Below are positions 15,923 through 25,384 of a stretch of 64,000 nt of DNA, one piece after another. Every line of letters begins with the position of its first letter. The first letter of the stretch is position 1. The notes below the pieces were generated by a model, which was not told the origin of the DNA, ran no database searches, and saw nothing but the letters and a program-made list of their open reading frames with translations. The DNA comes from Lachnospiraceae bacterium (GTDB lineage: Bacteria > Bacillota > Clostridia > Lachnospirales > Lachnospiraceae): contig JAFSTX010000048.1 of NCBI GenBank assembly GCA_017445585.1, positions 1 to 64,000 of the forward strand, read 5' to 3'. Made by a program: the position numbers and the translations under genes.

Positions 15923-18811
15923 ATGAACAGACGCGTGATAGTAAGAATCGCAGCACTTGTGATACTGGTCGGGCTGATAGCCGGACTGGTCATCGCCGCG
16001 TCTGCCGGAAGCGACGACTACAGCGACAGATACGCTGGCGCAGACCTGCAGACAGATATAGACCTGACTGCAGGGGAGGACGGCTACAGCGCTTACCTGC
16101 GCAGATACGCCGATGCCGCAAGGCCTCAGCTCGCTGTCAAGGCCTCACCGGCTGCGGTGTCATATACTCCGGGATACTCCGTTACGGAGTATGAGGGCAG
16201 ATGGTGCATCATGACCGAGGAGGTCTCGGCGCCTTCGTGGACCGTGGACGTACCCGAAGCCGGACTCTACCGCATCAGCTTCGAATACTGTCCGGTGATT
16301 TCCCGAGGAATAGACGCGGAGAGACGTCTCCTGATCAACGGGGAGGTCCCTTTCCGTGGCGCGGACAGCCAGACTTTTACCAGATTCTGGACGGACGATC
16401 CTGCTGATGCCGGGCGTCACGACAATCAGGGCAACCAGATCCGCGCAAAGCAGATCGAGGTCGTCAGATGGGACAGGAAGACCGCGTGCGATGACGGCAG
16501 CGGCTACGTCACGGAGCCGTACATGTTCTATTTTGACAGGGGGCGGTCGGTGATCGCTCTCGAGGGAGTGAACGAACCCCTGGCGATAGGCGATGTCACA
16601 CTGGAGCCCGTGAGACCCGTCCTGACCTACGAGGAGTATCTGGCGGAGCACTCTGGTGCAGCCGCAGCGGCGGATTTCGCGCTTAAGATCCAGGGCGAGG
16701 ACGCGGCGCTCAGATCCGATCCTTCTCTGTATCCGCGCTGGGACCATTCTTATCCGAATACCGACCCCTATGATATCACTCATTCCACCCTCAACATGAT
16801 CGGCGGCAGCGCCTGGACCGTGAACGGGCAGTGGATAGAGTGGGAGGCACAGGTCCCGGAGGACGGACTGTACCATATCACGCTCAAGGCGGCCCAGGGC
16901 TATAACAGAGGCCAGAACTCGCAGCGCAGGCTCCTGATAGACGGAGAAGTGCCATTTGCCGAGGCCGAGAAGATCAGCTTCCAGTACGATTCCGGCTGGC
17001 AGACGGAGACTCTGGGCGACGGGCGCGGAGCATACGATTTCTATCTGACCGCGGGCACACACTCCATCAGACTTCAGGTCACTCTCGGCGACATAGCATC
17101 TCCGATAGGACGCATGGAGGAGAGCGTGGCCAGACTGAACCAGCTCTACCGCAGATTCCTCGTGATCATGGGACGCAATCCTGACAGATACAGGGATTAC
17201 GATATAGAAGGTCCCTATCCGCGCATCAGGGAGACCATGCGCCTCGAGAGCATGAGGCTGTATTCCATCGCAGACGAGGTGACCGCGATCACCGGCGGCA
17301 AGAGCAGCATCACCGGCACTATTACGGTGACTGCCGATCTGCTGGAGGGCTTTGCGAAGGACCCTTCCATGATAAAAAGACGCCTGTCCACCTTCCGTGA
17401 CGATATCACGGCGCTGGGCACGGCCATGATGAATATGACACAGTCACAGCTGGATCTCGATTACCTTGTGATCACGTCAAAGGACACAGCGCCGGAGTCT
17501 GATGAAGCCGGGTTCTTTAAGAGCGCGGGACACGAGATCAGGTCGTTCTTCTCATCCTTTACGACGGATTACGATTCGCTCGGCGACGTGTATGAGGACG
17601 CCGACGGCATCGAGGTCTGGATCCTTACGGGGCGTGATCAGGCAAATACACTTAAGACCATTATAGATGATTCGTTCACCCCGTCATCCGGCATCGCGGT
17701 GAATCTGAAACTCGTGGAGTCGGGCTCGGTGCTGCCCGCAGTCGCTGCAGGCAACGGCCCCGACGTGGTGCTCAGCTCCGGTCAGGGCGATCCCGTGAAC
17801 TATGCTCTCAGGAATGCCGCCGAGGATCTGATGCAGTTCGAAGGCTGTGAGGAAGTGCTCGGACGCTTCGCCGAGAGCGCCGTGGTACCCTTCAGATACG
17901 CCGGAGGAGTCTACGGTCTGCCTGAGACGCAGGGCTTCAACGTCCTGTACTACAGAAAAGACATCCTCGAGGAGCTCGGGATCAAGGTCCCCGAGACCTG
18001 GGATGAACTGGAGAACATCCTGCCTATCCTTCAGAACAACAATCTGCAGATAGGCATGCCCGATATCATGTCCAAATCCGCAGCCGATCTGTCGGGATTC
18101 TTCTCGATGATGTACCAGAACGGCTGCATGCTCTATGACGACGACGGTACGCGCGCGATGCTGGACGCCGAGGGCTCGGTCAAGGCTTTTGAGCGCTATA
18201 CCGCTTTTTATACCGATTACGATCTGGCCAAGGACTATTCCTTTGTGGACAGATTCCGTTCGGGGGAGATGCCGATAGGCATAACGAACTTCGGCATACA
18301 GAACACTCTCTCGGTATTCGCACCCGAGCTCAAGGGCCTGTGGGCTTTTACCCTGATACCGGGGACGAGGCAGGCGGACGGGAGCATCGACCGCTCCGTC
18401 ATGTCGTATCTGGGCTCCTGCATGATCCTGCGCAGCGACGATACGGCCAGGAAGGCCCAGAGCTGGGAATTCCTCAAGTGGTGGACTTCGGCGGACATAC
18501 AGGCGCGCTTCGGACAGGAGATGGAGTGCCTGATGGGTGCTGCGGCGCGCTACGCTACCGCTAATCTGGAGGCTTTCCAGCAGCTGTCGTGGTCGAGAGA
18601 ACAGCTGAACATCCTGAACGAACAGCGCTCCTGGACCGTATCCAATCAGGAGGTGCCGGGCGGCTACTACACCGGCAGGCACATTGTGAACGCGGTCCGC
18701 AAGGTGGTAAACGAGAACGCCGCGGCCAGAGAGACGCTGCTGGATTATAACAAGACTATCAATGACGAGATAAAGAAGAAGAGGATCGAGTTCGGTCTGG
18801 AGGCCGAGTAG
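15923..18811 (+). CDS. very large membrane-anchored solute-binding protein with two N-terminal carbohydrate-binding-like domains
   Basis: The 962-residue protein begins with a hydrophobic anchor (about residues 8-27) but no lipobox cysteine. Two related beta-rich domains follow (about 95-230 and 265-405), each with WxVxxPExGLYxIxxxY and the phrase RRLLI(N/D)GEVPF; this is the build of CBM6/CBM35-like carbohydrate-binding domains. A helical section (about 410-560) leads to a family 1-type solute-binding domain (about 575-960: GNGPDVVLSSGQGDP, GLPETQGFNVLYYRKD, VPETWDEL). Ordinary sugar-binding proteins are about 420-480 residues long, so the N-terminal half is extra. It is the first gene of an operon with two permeases directly downstream (10-base gap). 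It likely captures an oligosaccharide and passes it on. Confidence 0.8.
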   Translation: MNRRVIVRIAALVILVGLIAGLVIAASAGSDDYSDRYAGADLQTDIDLTAGEDGYSAYLRRYADAARPQLAVKASPAAVSYTPGYSVTEYEGRWCIMTEEVSAPSWTVDVPEAGLYRISFEYCPVISRGIDAERRLLINGEVPFRGADSQTFTRFWTDDPADAGRHDNQGNQIRAKQIEVVRWDRKTACDDGSGYVTEPYMFYFDRGRSVIALEGVNEPLAIGDVTLEPVRPVLTYEEYLAEHSGAAAAADFALKIQGEDAALRSDPSLYPRWDHSYPNTDPYDITHSTLNMIGGSAWTVNGQWIEWEAQVPEDGLYHITLKAAQGYNRGQNSQRRLLIDGEVPFAEAEKISFQYDSGWQTETLGDGRGAYDFYLTAGTHSIRLQVTLGDIASPIGRMEESVARLNQLYRRFLVIMGRNPDRYRDYDIEGPYPRIRETMRLESMRLYSIADEVTAITGGKSSITGTITVTADLLEGFAKDPSMIKRRLSTFRDDITALGTAMMNMTQSQLDLDYLVITSKDTAPESDEAGFFKSAGHEIRSFFSSFTTDYDSLGDVYEDADGIEVWILTGRDQANTLKTIIDDSFTPSSGIAVNLKLVESGSVLPAVAAGNGPDVVLSSGQGDPVNYALRNAAEDLMQFEGCEEVLGRFAESAVVPFRYAGGVYGLPETQGFNVLYYRKDILEELGIKVPETWDELENILPILQNNNLQIGMPDIMSKSAADLSGFFSMMYQNGCMLYDDDGTRAMLDAEGSVKAFERYTAFYTDYDLAKDYSFVDRFRSGEMPIGITNFGIQNTLSVFAPELKGLWAFTLIPGTRQADGSIDRSVMSYLGSCMILRSDDTARKAQSWEFLKWWTSADIQARFGQEMECLMGAAARYATANLEAFQQLSWSREQLNILNEQRSWTVSNQEVPGGYYTGRHIVNAVRKVVNENAAARETLLDYNKTINDEIKKKRIEFGLEAE

Positions 18812-18821
18812 AGTTGCAGGC

Positions 18822-19772
18822 ATGGAAGAAAAGAATCTTTCAAAATTTGAAATGTGGCGCGAGATGAAGAGACGCAGCCGCCGGGCGACCTGGGAGCAGA
18901 TGAAAAAATGCCGCGCCCAGTATCTCTTCATGGCGCCTTTCCTGATCATCTTCACGCTGTTCTATATCGTGCCGGTGATCATTTCCATCGTACTCAGCTT
19001 CACATACTATAACGTCTTCGAGACGCCGATCTTTATCGGCTTCCAGAACTATGTGAACCTGTTCCTGGCGGACGACGTATTCCTGATCGCACTTAAGAAC
19101 ACCTTTATCATCGCTGCGATCACCGGACCTATCGGTTATCTGGCGTCCTTCGTCTTTGCATGGCTGATAAACGAACTCCCCAGAAAGCTCCGTTCGATCG
19201 CCGTGGTCATATTCTATGCGCCGGCGATCTCGGGCCAGGTATATCTGATCTGGGGCATCATGTTCTCGGGCGACGCATACGGCTATGTGAACGCATTCCT
19301 TATGAATCTCGGCTTCATCGACAGTCCCGTCCAGTGGCTCACCGATCCGGAGTATATCATGCCGGTCCTGCTGCTGGTCATACTGTGGATGAGCCTTGGC
19401 AGCGGCTTCCTCGCATTCATCGCGGGTCTTCAGGGACTGGATCACGCACAGATCGAAGCCGGATATATCGACGGCATCAGGAACCGCTGGCAGGAGCTCT
19501 GGTACATCGTGCTTCCGAGCATGAAGCCCATGCTGCTCTTCGGAGCGGTCATGGCGATTACCCAGTCTTTCGGCGTAGCGGACGTGACGATGGCGCTCTG
19601 CGGCTTTCCCAGTACCGACTATGCCGCCGAGACGGTGGTCACACACCTTATCGACTATGGCAGCGTGAGATTTGAGATGGGCTACGCGTCGGCCATAGCG
19701 ACGGTGCTCTTTATCACGATGATCCTTTCCAATAAACTGGTACAGAAACTTCTCCGGAGGACCGGACACTGA
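18822..19772 (+). CDS. ABC sugar transporter permease (MalF-type)
   Basis: The 316-residue polytopic protein has six membrane segments after a basic cytoplasmic N-terminus. The EAA-type loop that contacts the ATPase is visible at about residues 212-232 (IEAGYIDGIRNRWQELWYIV, then LP). It is encoded 10 bases after the large solute-binding protein and 11 bases before the MalG-type partner, and forms the transmembrane channel with it. No ATP-binding subunit lies in the window; a shared MsmK-type ATPase encoded elsewhere would be expected, as in many Firmicutes. Confidence 0.9.
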   Translation: MEEKNLSKFEMWREMKRRSRRATWEQMKKCRAQYLFMAPFLIIFTLFYIVPVIISIVLSFTYYNVFETPIFIGFQNYVNLFLADDVFLIALKNTFIIAAITGPIGYLASFVFAWLINELPRKLRSIAVVIFYAPAISGQVYLIWGIMFSGDAYGYVNAFLMNLGFIDSPVQWLTDPEYIMPVLLLVILWMSLGSGFLAFIAGLQGLDHAQIEAGYIDGIRNRWQELWYIVLPSMKPMLLFGAVMAITQSFGVADVTMALCGFPSTDYAAETVVTHLIDYGSVRFEMGYASAIATVLFITMILSNKLVQKLLRRTGH

Positions 19773-19783
19773 CGGGCATACAT

Positions 19784-20665
19784 ATGGCAAAAAAGGTCAA
19801 AGAGAAAAAGCTTCAGAAGCGCGGAAAGCACCTCGGCAGGAGCTCAGGCGGCAATGCGGCCATCTGGGTCGTACTGCTCGTTGCGGCTGCTTTTATGCTG
19901 CTGCCCATGGTCTATGCCGTGAGCAATGCTTTCAAGCCTCTCGACGAGCTGTTTGTATTCCCGCCCAAGTTCTTCGTGAGCAAGCCCACTCTGGATAATT
20001 TTACCGATCTGTTCACGATCATGCGTCAGTCGTGGGTACCTTTTACGAGGTATCTGTTCAATACGATACTTATCACTGCCGTCGGTTCGGTCGGCTGTAT
20101 ACTGGTGACTTCGATGGGGGCCTTTATGATAGCAAAGGGCACATTCCCCGGCAGGAATCTGATATTCAAGATAGTAGTGACCGCGCTGATGTTCACCGGA
20201 TACGTCACCTCGATCCCGAATTACCTCGTCATGTCAAAACTCGGCTGGATAGATACCTACTGGGCTATCATCATTCCTGCCATGGGCATGCCCATGGGAC
20301 TGTTCCTCAGCAAACAGTACATGGAGGGCATACCGGACTCGATTCTGGATGCGGCAAAGATAGACGGCGCATCGCTCTGGCATACCTTCTGGCATATAGT
20401 TATGCCGCTTTCCAAGCCCGCGTGGATTACGGTCCTCATCTTCTCGGTGCAGAACCTCTGGAATATGCGCGCTTCGAACTTTATCTATTCCGAGGATCTG
20501 AAAACCCTGCCCTACGCACTGCAGCAGATCCTTCAGGGCGGCGTGGCCAGGACCGGCGTAGGCTCGGCGGTCACCGTCATTATGATGGTAGTGCCGATAG
20601 CCGTGTTCATACTGGCGCAGAATAATGTCATGGAGACCATGGCGTCTTCGGGAATAAAAGATTAG
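19784..20665 (+). CDS. ABC sugar transporter permease (MalG-type)
   Basis: This 293-residue membrane protein starts with a basic stretch (KKVKEKKLQKRGKHLG) and has six membrane segments. The EAA loop is at about residues 187-207 (ILDAAKIDGASLWHTFWHIV, followed by MP). It is the second channel subunit of the carbohydrate importer headed by the solute-binding protein at 15923. The gene is tightly packed between the other permease and the NHL/TPR gene (9-base gap), so it belongs to a six-gene or longer operon. Confidence 0.9.
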   Translation: MAKKVKEKKLQKRGKHLGRSSGGNAAIWVVLLVAAAFMLLPMVYAVSNAFKPLDELFVFPPKFFVSKPTLDNFTDLFTIMRQSWVPFTRYLFNTILITAVGSVGCILVTSMGAFMIAKGTFPGRNLIFKIVVTALMFTGYVTSIPNYLVMSKLGWIDTYWAIIIPAMGMPMGLFLSKQYMEGIPDSILDAAKIDGASLWHTFWHIVMPLSKPAWITVLIFSVQNLWNMRASNFIYSEDLKTLPYALQQILQGGVARTGVGSAVTVIMMVVPIAVFILAQNNVMETMASSGIKD

Positions 20666-20674
20666 GAACGTATA

Positions 20675-22171
20675 ATGAAAAAAGCACTCCGCACAATCTG
20701 CATCGTCCTCGCCGGCGCTTTCTTACTCGGAAGCGCTGGTATCCGTGCGCATGCCGTGGGTGTGGATCAGCCATATTCTTTTCAGTATGACTATTACAAG
20801 AACGCACTGCCCGCTCCCTCACCCTACGCCGTGAGGTATGAGATAGATGCGGAATCGCTCGGCTGCGGGTATCTTCAGGAGGCTTCGGGGCTCTATGTAA
20901 GGGGCGATCTGGCCTATATATGCGATTCCGGCAACGACCGGATCATAGTGGTCCGCCTTGGGGAAAGCGAACCTTCGCTCGTCAGCGTTATAGAGAGCGG
21001 CAGCGGCTGGTCTCTGAATCACCCGACCGACGTCTTTGTCACGGAAGACGGGTCCATGTACATAGCCGATTCGGGCAACAGCCGCGTGCTGGTACTGGAT
21101 CGGACCGGGAGGATGAACTTTGAAGTCACAAAGCCCGATGACGTGACATTTACCGACAGCATGACTTTCGTGCCCCAGAAGGTGGCAGTGACGGCCGGAG
21201 GCAGGATCTTTGTGCAGGCATCGGGCGTGAACCGCGGACTTATAGAATTCTCCGAGACCGGTGGTTTTATCGGATATATGGGAGCTTCGAACGTGGCTTT
21301 CAATTTCGAGGACTATATCTGGAAGCTCATCTCCACAGAGGCACAGCGCGATCAGATGGCTTCCTTCGTCCCGACCGAATATAACAATATCGCCGTGGAC
21401 GCAAACGGCTTCCTCTTTGTCACGACGAGCTCGTTTACCGCATCGAGACTGTATTCCGGCGAGGCCCAGCCAGTCCGCCGCCTTAATTACAACGGCAAGA
21501 ACATCCTTATAGAGAACGGCCCGTCCAAAGTGATCGGAGCGCTGCGCTGGGATGAGAGCGGCCCGTCCAAATTCGTGGACGTGACTGCCCTGGACAACGG
21601 CCTCTACTATGTACTGGACAGCCGCAGGAACTTCATCTACGGATATGACAGGCAGGGGTATTCGCTCTACGTCTTCGGAGGAGCGGGCAACAAGGAGGGT
21701 TACTTCCAGTCGCCCGTGGCGCTGGAGCATCACGGCAGCGATCTGCTCGTGCTCGATGACAGACGCGGCGTGGTCTCGGTGCTCTCTGTCACAGACTACG
21801 GACAGGCCATCTATGACGCCATCACTTACTATAACGACGGAAACTACGAAGAGTCCTACGCGGCATGGCAGAAGGTCCTGCAGTATAACGGCAACTACAT
21901 GCTCGCATACGACGGCATAGGCAAGATCCGGCTGCGCTGGGGAGATTACGAAGGCGCGCTGGACTATCTGAAGTACGCGAACGATACATATTACTATTCC
22001 AAGGCATGGCAGCAGTACCGCAAGGACTGGGCCGAGAGGAATCTGGTCTATGTCATAGCCGGGATACTGATCCTGGCGGGCGGAGCAGCAATATGGAGAA
22101 AGATATCCAGGGAAAAGGAGGCACTGGCGAGGTATGAGGAGGAGAGAAAAGACATCCTCCAAGGCAGCTGA
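20675..22171 (+). CDS. exported NHL-type beta-propeller protein with TPR-like region and C-terminal membrane segment
   Basis: The 498-residue protein has a signal peptide (residues 1-27, ending AHA). Residues 50-380 form beta-propeller blades of the NHL type: LYVRGDLAYICDSGNDRIIV, VTEDGSMYIADSGNSRVLVL, VDANGFLFVT, and YYVLDSRRNFIYGYDRQG. A TPR-like helical part follows (about 385-460: YYNDGNYEESYAAWQKVL, LAYDGIGKIRLRWGDYEGAL). A hydrophobic segment (about 463-481) and a charged tail (REKEALARYEEERKD) end it. The topology places the propeller outside. Proteins of this build recur next to large solute-binding proteins and DUF5696 proteins in Firmicutes; I infer an accessory role in glycan import. 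The end overlaps the next gene by 38 bases. Confidence 0.75.
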   Translation: MKKALRTICIVLAGAFLLGSAGIRAHAVGVDQPYSFQYDYYKNALPAPSPYAVRYEIDAESLGCGYLQEASGLYVRGDLAYICDSGNDRIIVVRLGESEPSLVSVIESGSGWSLNHPTDVFVTEDGSMYIADSGNSRVLVLDRTGRMNFEVTKPDDVTFTDSMTFVPQKVAVTAGGRIFVQASGVNRGLIEFSETGGFIGYMGASNVAFNFEDYIWKLISTEAQRDQMASFVPTEYNNIAVDANGFLFVTTSSFTASRLYSGEAQPVRRLNYNGKNILIENGPSKVIGALRWDESGPSKFVDVTALDNGLYYVLDSRRNFIYGYDRQGYSLYVFGGAGNKEGYFQSPVALEHHGSDLLVLDDRRGVVSVLSVTDYGQAIYDAITYYNDGNYEESYAAWQKVLQYNGNYMLAYDGIGKIRLRWGDYEGALDYLKYANDTYYYSKAWQQYRKDWAERNLVYVIAGILILAGGAAIWRKISREKEALARYEEERKDILQGS

Positions 22172-22811
22172 GAGCGGACGCGGCGCGGCATTCCCCGCCG
22201 CACTCCGGTACGCACTGTATGTGATCGTACACCCGCTCGACGGTTTCTGGGATCTGAAACATGAAAAGAGAGGTTCGCTTCCGGCGGCGCTGACCATAGC
22301 GGCGCTGATGGTGCTTTCGAGCCTTTGGAGAAAGCAGTTTACGAGCTTTCTCTTTCTCCGTGTGGACTGGACCCAGATCAATATCTGGCTCGAGATGGCC
22401 GAAGTGGTCCTGCCTCTCGTGATCTTCTGTGTATCCAACTGGTCAGTGACGACGCTTTTTGACGGTAAGGGCACGATGAAGGACGTATTCACCGCCGTGG
22501 GTTATTCGCTGACTCCGTATGTGCTGATCAACGTACCCCTCTGCCTCGTAAGCAACCTGATTACCTCCGAGGAGGGCGGCCTGTACACGTTCTTTTACGG
22601 GCTCTCGCTCCTGTGGTGCGCCGTGCTGGTGGTATGCGCGATGATCCAGACCCATGAGTACACGCTGGGGCACACGGTCATCTCGCTCCTCGTGACGCTG
22701 GTCTTTTCGGTCATAGTGATAGTGCTGATACTCGTGATAATCTGTCTTACGACGGATGCCTTTTCATACTTCTGGTCTGTGGGACGCGAGATAGTCCTGC
22801 GGACGTACTGA
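22134..22811 (+). CDS. Yip1-family membrane protein
   Basis: The 225-residue protein has five to six hydrophobic segments. The FDGKGTMKDVFTAVGYSLTP stretch (about residues 109-128) is typical of the Yip1 domain of bacterial transporter-associated proteins. It overlaps the NHL/TPR gene by 38 bases, which implies translational coupling, and is followed after 10 bases by the DUF5696 gene. Its role is unknown; position suggests it works with the propeller protein and the transporter. Confidence 0.75.
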   Translation: MRRREKTSSKAAESGRGAAFPAALRYALYVIVHPLDGFWDLKHEKRGSLPAALTIAALMVLSSLWRKQFTSFLFLRVDWTQINIWLEMAEVVLPLVIFCVSNWSVTTLFDGKGTMKDVFTAVGYSLTPYVLINVPLCLVSNLITSEEGGLYTFFYGLSLLWCAVLVVCAMIQTHEYTLGHTVISLLVTLVFSVIVIVLILVIICLTTDAFSYFWSVGREIVLRTY

Positions 22812-22821
22812 CGGGTGATAT

Positions 22822-25161
22822 ATGAATGATCTGATCAGAAAAATCATGACAGGCGCTCTGATGCTCCTTCTGGCGGGGGCTTTGTCCGCCTGCGGAAAAA
22901 CGGATGAGAGCAGGTCGCAGATCACATATTACCGCACCGAGGAAGGAGCCGCCGATCTCACGCTGGAAAACGAACGTCTCAGGCTCACCGTGAGCGCAGA
23001 GGATACGTCGATCGTGCTTACGGACAAGCTGAGCGGCGCGGTATGGCAAAGCGTGCCGGAAGGCGCGGCCTCAGATGCTCTCGCAGACGCTTCCACGCGC
23101 AAGAGCATGCTCTCGCCGCTGCTTCTGAAGTACGAAGACGAGAAAGGCAACGCGTCCACCTACGACGGCTATACCTACGCCGTAGAGGGCCGGACTTTTG
23201 AACTTGCAAAGGAAGGCGACAGGATCATCGTCAGATATACGGTCGGTCCCGCGGACCGCAGCTATATGATACCGGAGGCGGTCACAGAGGAAAGGATGAT
23301 GAGCCTTCTGGGCAGGATGGATGATGCGGGCAAGGGCGTGGTCATGCGCAATTACCTGAAGATCGATCTGGAAAAGGTCAGGGACCAGTCCAAGCGCTCG
23401 TCGTACGAGCAGGCTGTACCCGCTCTTGCGGACGGACCTATGTATCTGCTCCCGCAGCTGCTTCCGGGCGGCAGCGTGCTGCGCGAGTATCAGCTCGTCC
23501 AGCTGGAGGAGATATTCGCATCCATAGGCTATACCGAGGAAGAATACGAGCAGGACCGTGTGCAGCAGGAAGCGGAAGAGGGAGAGAATATCAGATATAA
23601 CGTCACACTTGAGTATTATCTGGACGGCGACAGCCTCAGGCTCGACATACCGCTCTCCGAGATCAGGTATCCCGCGGATTATCCGGTGACCGAGATCAGG
23701 CCTCTGCCATATCTGTGCCATGCGGACGATCAGGATCAGGGCTATATGCTGATACCGGACGGAGGAGGCGCACAGATCTTCTTCCATAATGGAAAGGGGC
23801 GCAACTCGGCGTATTACGCTGATTTTTACGGATATGACGAAGTGATAGAGCGCAAGCTGCGCATACAGGATACAAAGGCAGATTTCCCGGTGTACGCCAT
23901 CGCAAAGAACGGCTCGTATCTCATGGCCATCATCACCGACGGCAGCGCGGATATGGGCGTCGAAGCGGACGTGGGCGGCAAGCGCAGCAACTACGACTAC
24001 GTAAGACCTGTCGTCAAGGTCCTTCACGGTGCGACTATGGACATCTCGGTCAAATCCGTCTCTACGGTCAAGGTCTTCCAGGGAGAGCTGTCAGACGATA
24101 CGGTATCGATTCGTTTTGTCAGCGGCAGCGGTGATTCGTACGCTCAGATGGCAGCCAGATACCGTGAGGATCTCGAGGAGAGATATCCGGGAGCGCTGGG
24201 TACGTCCCCCGAGGGAACACCGCTCGTCGTGGAATTTGCCGGAGCCATAGACCATATAGAGAAATTTGCCGGCATTCCCGTACACAGGACTTATGTGGCT
24301 GCGGACTATGCGGAGGTCGCGGAGGCGGTGCGTGCTCTGGCAGGTGTGAAGAACCTCTCGGTCAGATATACCGATATATTTAACGGAGGCGCGAATCAGA
24401 AGGCGCTGATGGACGCGGACTATGTGGGAGGCCTGGGCAGCACCGGTGATAGAGAAGAACTCGTCTCGCTGATCCGTCAGCAGGGCGGCAGACTGTATCT
24501 GGGCGCGTATGTGGAGCAGGTCCGCAGCACCGGACTCTTTGACGGATATTCACCGCTTGATGATGCGATCCGCGACGTCTCCAATACCGTGATCGAGAGA
24601 TATCCCTACTACGTGGATACGCTGAATGCGAGTTCCGACGGCGGTCTTAAGGTCGCTCTGCTGGGAGCCGCGGCTCAGGAAAAGACCTTTGCCGCTCTGC
24701 AGAGCGCCGCCATTTCCGCGGGTGCCGGCGTCAGCTATATGGATGCGGGCAGGCTACTCTACTCGGACTTTGGCACGTCTTCATATACCAGCAGGAACGC
24801 TTTTGCCGTGCTGCAGAGCAGGCTCATAGCCGGAGCTGCTTCGGAGTGCGGAGTTCTCGTGGACGGCGGCAATGAATATGCCGCGGTATACGGCGACTGT
24901 GTGATCGGCCTTGATCTGGCTGGCAGCAGATACGATATAGTGGACCGTCAGGTGCCATTCTATGAGATGGCGCTCCATGGCAGCGTAGCTTATACGGGCA
25001 GCGCGGTCAATGTGACAGGAGAGCTGGATCTGGCTGTGCTGCGTGCTGCGGAGACGGGAGCCGGACTGTATTTCCGTTTCTTTGAGACGGATTATGAAGA
25101 GATCAGATATAACAGTGTGACATATACGGACACGCTCTATGGAGCGAACTTCGCAGACTAG
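22822..25161 (+). CDS. DUF5696 lipoprotein, cut short by an in-frame amber codon
   Basis: The 779-residue lipoprotein (lipobox LSAC, cysteine at about residue 24) belongs to the DUF5696 family, recognised by the N-terminal sandwich-like part (LTLENERLRLTVSAEDTSIV, KLSGAVWQSVP) and the middle part (GYMLIPDGGGAQIFFHNGK). Family members are found beside carbohydrate ABC transporters; their C-terminal half looks like a glycosidase-type barrel, but activity is not established. The frame stops with TAG at 25159-25161, yet the same frame stays open for 72 more codons to TGA at 25380. Those codons read like the usual family end. A single change from TGG (Trp) to TAG fits, since the context would be DWKDK. 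So the protein lacks about 73 C-terminal residues unless the codon is read through. Confidence 0.8.
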   Translation: MNDLIRKIMTGALMLLLAGALSACGKTDESRSQITYYRTEEGAADLTLENERLRLTVSAEDTSIVLTDKLSGAVWQSVPEGAASDALADASTRKSMLSPLLLKYEDEKGNASTYDGYTYAVEGRTFELAKEGDRIIVRYTVGPADRSYMIPEAVTEERMMSLLGRMDDAGKGVVMRNYLKIDLEKVRDQSKRSSYEQAVPALADGPMYLLPQLLPGGSVLREYQLVQLEEIFASIGYTEEEYEQDRVQQEAEEGENIRYNVTLEYYLDGDSLRLDIPLSEIRYPADYPVTEIRPLPYLCHADDQDQGYMLIPDGGGAQIFFHNGKGRNSAYYADFYGYDEVIERKLRIQDTKADFPVYAIAKNGSYLMAIITDGSADMGVEADVGGKRSNYDYVRPVVKVLHGATMDISVKSVSTVKVFQGELSDDTVSIRFVSGSGDSYAQMAARYREDLEERYPGALGTSPEGTPLVVEFAGAIDHIEKFAGIPVHRTYVAADYAEVAEAVRALAGVKNLSVRYTDIFNGGANQKALMDADYVGGLGSTGDREELVSLIRQQGGRLYLGAYVEQVRSTGLFDGYSPLDDAIRDVSNTVIERYPYYVDTLNASSDGGLKVALLGAAAQEKTFAALQSAAISAGAGVSYMDAGRLLYSDFGTSSYTSRNAFAVLQSRLIAGAASECGVLVDGGNEYAAVYGDCVIGLDLAGSRYDIVDRQVPFYEMALHGSVAYTGSAVNVTGELDLAVLRAAETGAGLYFRFFETDYEEIRYNSVTYTDTLYGANFAD

Positions 25162-25380
25162 AAGGATAAGCTTCTCGCCGCCTATGACAGACTTGAGAGC
25201 AGGTTGGGCGGCCTGGGCGCTCTGCGCATCACAGACCACGAGTATCTTTCTGACGGCGTCACACAGACTACTTATGAGGACGGCACGAGAGTTATAGTCA
25301 ACTACACACAGGAGCCCTTTGCACAGGGCGGTGTGCGTGTGGATGCGCGTGACTTTGCCGTGGTCGGGAGAGGAGAGTGA
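25162..25380 (+). pseudogene. in-frame C-terminal remainder of the DUF5696 gene
   Basis: Directly after the amber codon the same frame continues for 72 codons (KDKLLAAYDRLESRLGGLG, VTQTTYEDGTRVIVNYTQEP, ending VDARDFAVVGRGE) and stops at TGA 25378-25380. The final strands (GTRVIVNYT..., ...ARDFAVV) match how DUF5696 proteins normally end. The next gene's ribosome binding site lies in this tail and its start is at 25385, so the 25380 stop has the normal operon spacing, which the 25161 stop does not. Confidence 0.7.
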
Positions 25381-25384
25381 ACGG

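Noticed and set aside
17684-18955. Long minus-strand frame (423 codons) opposite the solute-binding protein
   Set aside because: Shadow of a clear plus-strand gene; no start signal or family pattern.
20819-22492. Long minus-strand frame (557 codons) opposite the NHL/TPR and Yip1 genes
   Set aside because: GC-rich codons of the plus-strand genes keep the opposite frame open; the product has no domain pattern, while the plus-strand products do.
25319-25384. Upstream ATG start for the permease at 25.4 kb
   Set aside because: It lies inside the DUF5696 tail, encodes a non-hydrophobic extension without ribosome binding site; GTG 25385 has a strong one.
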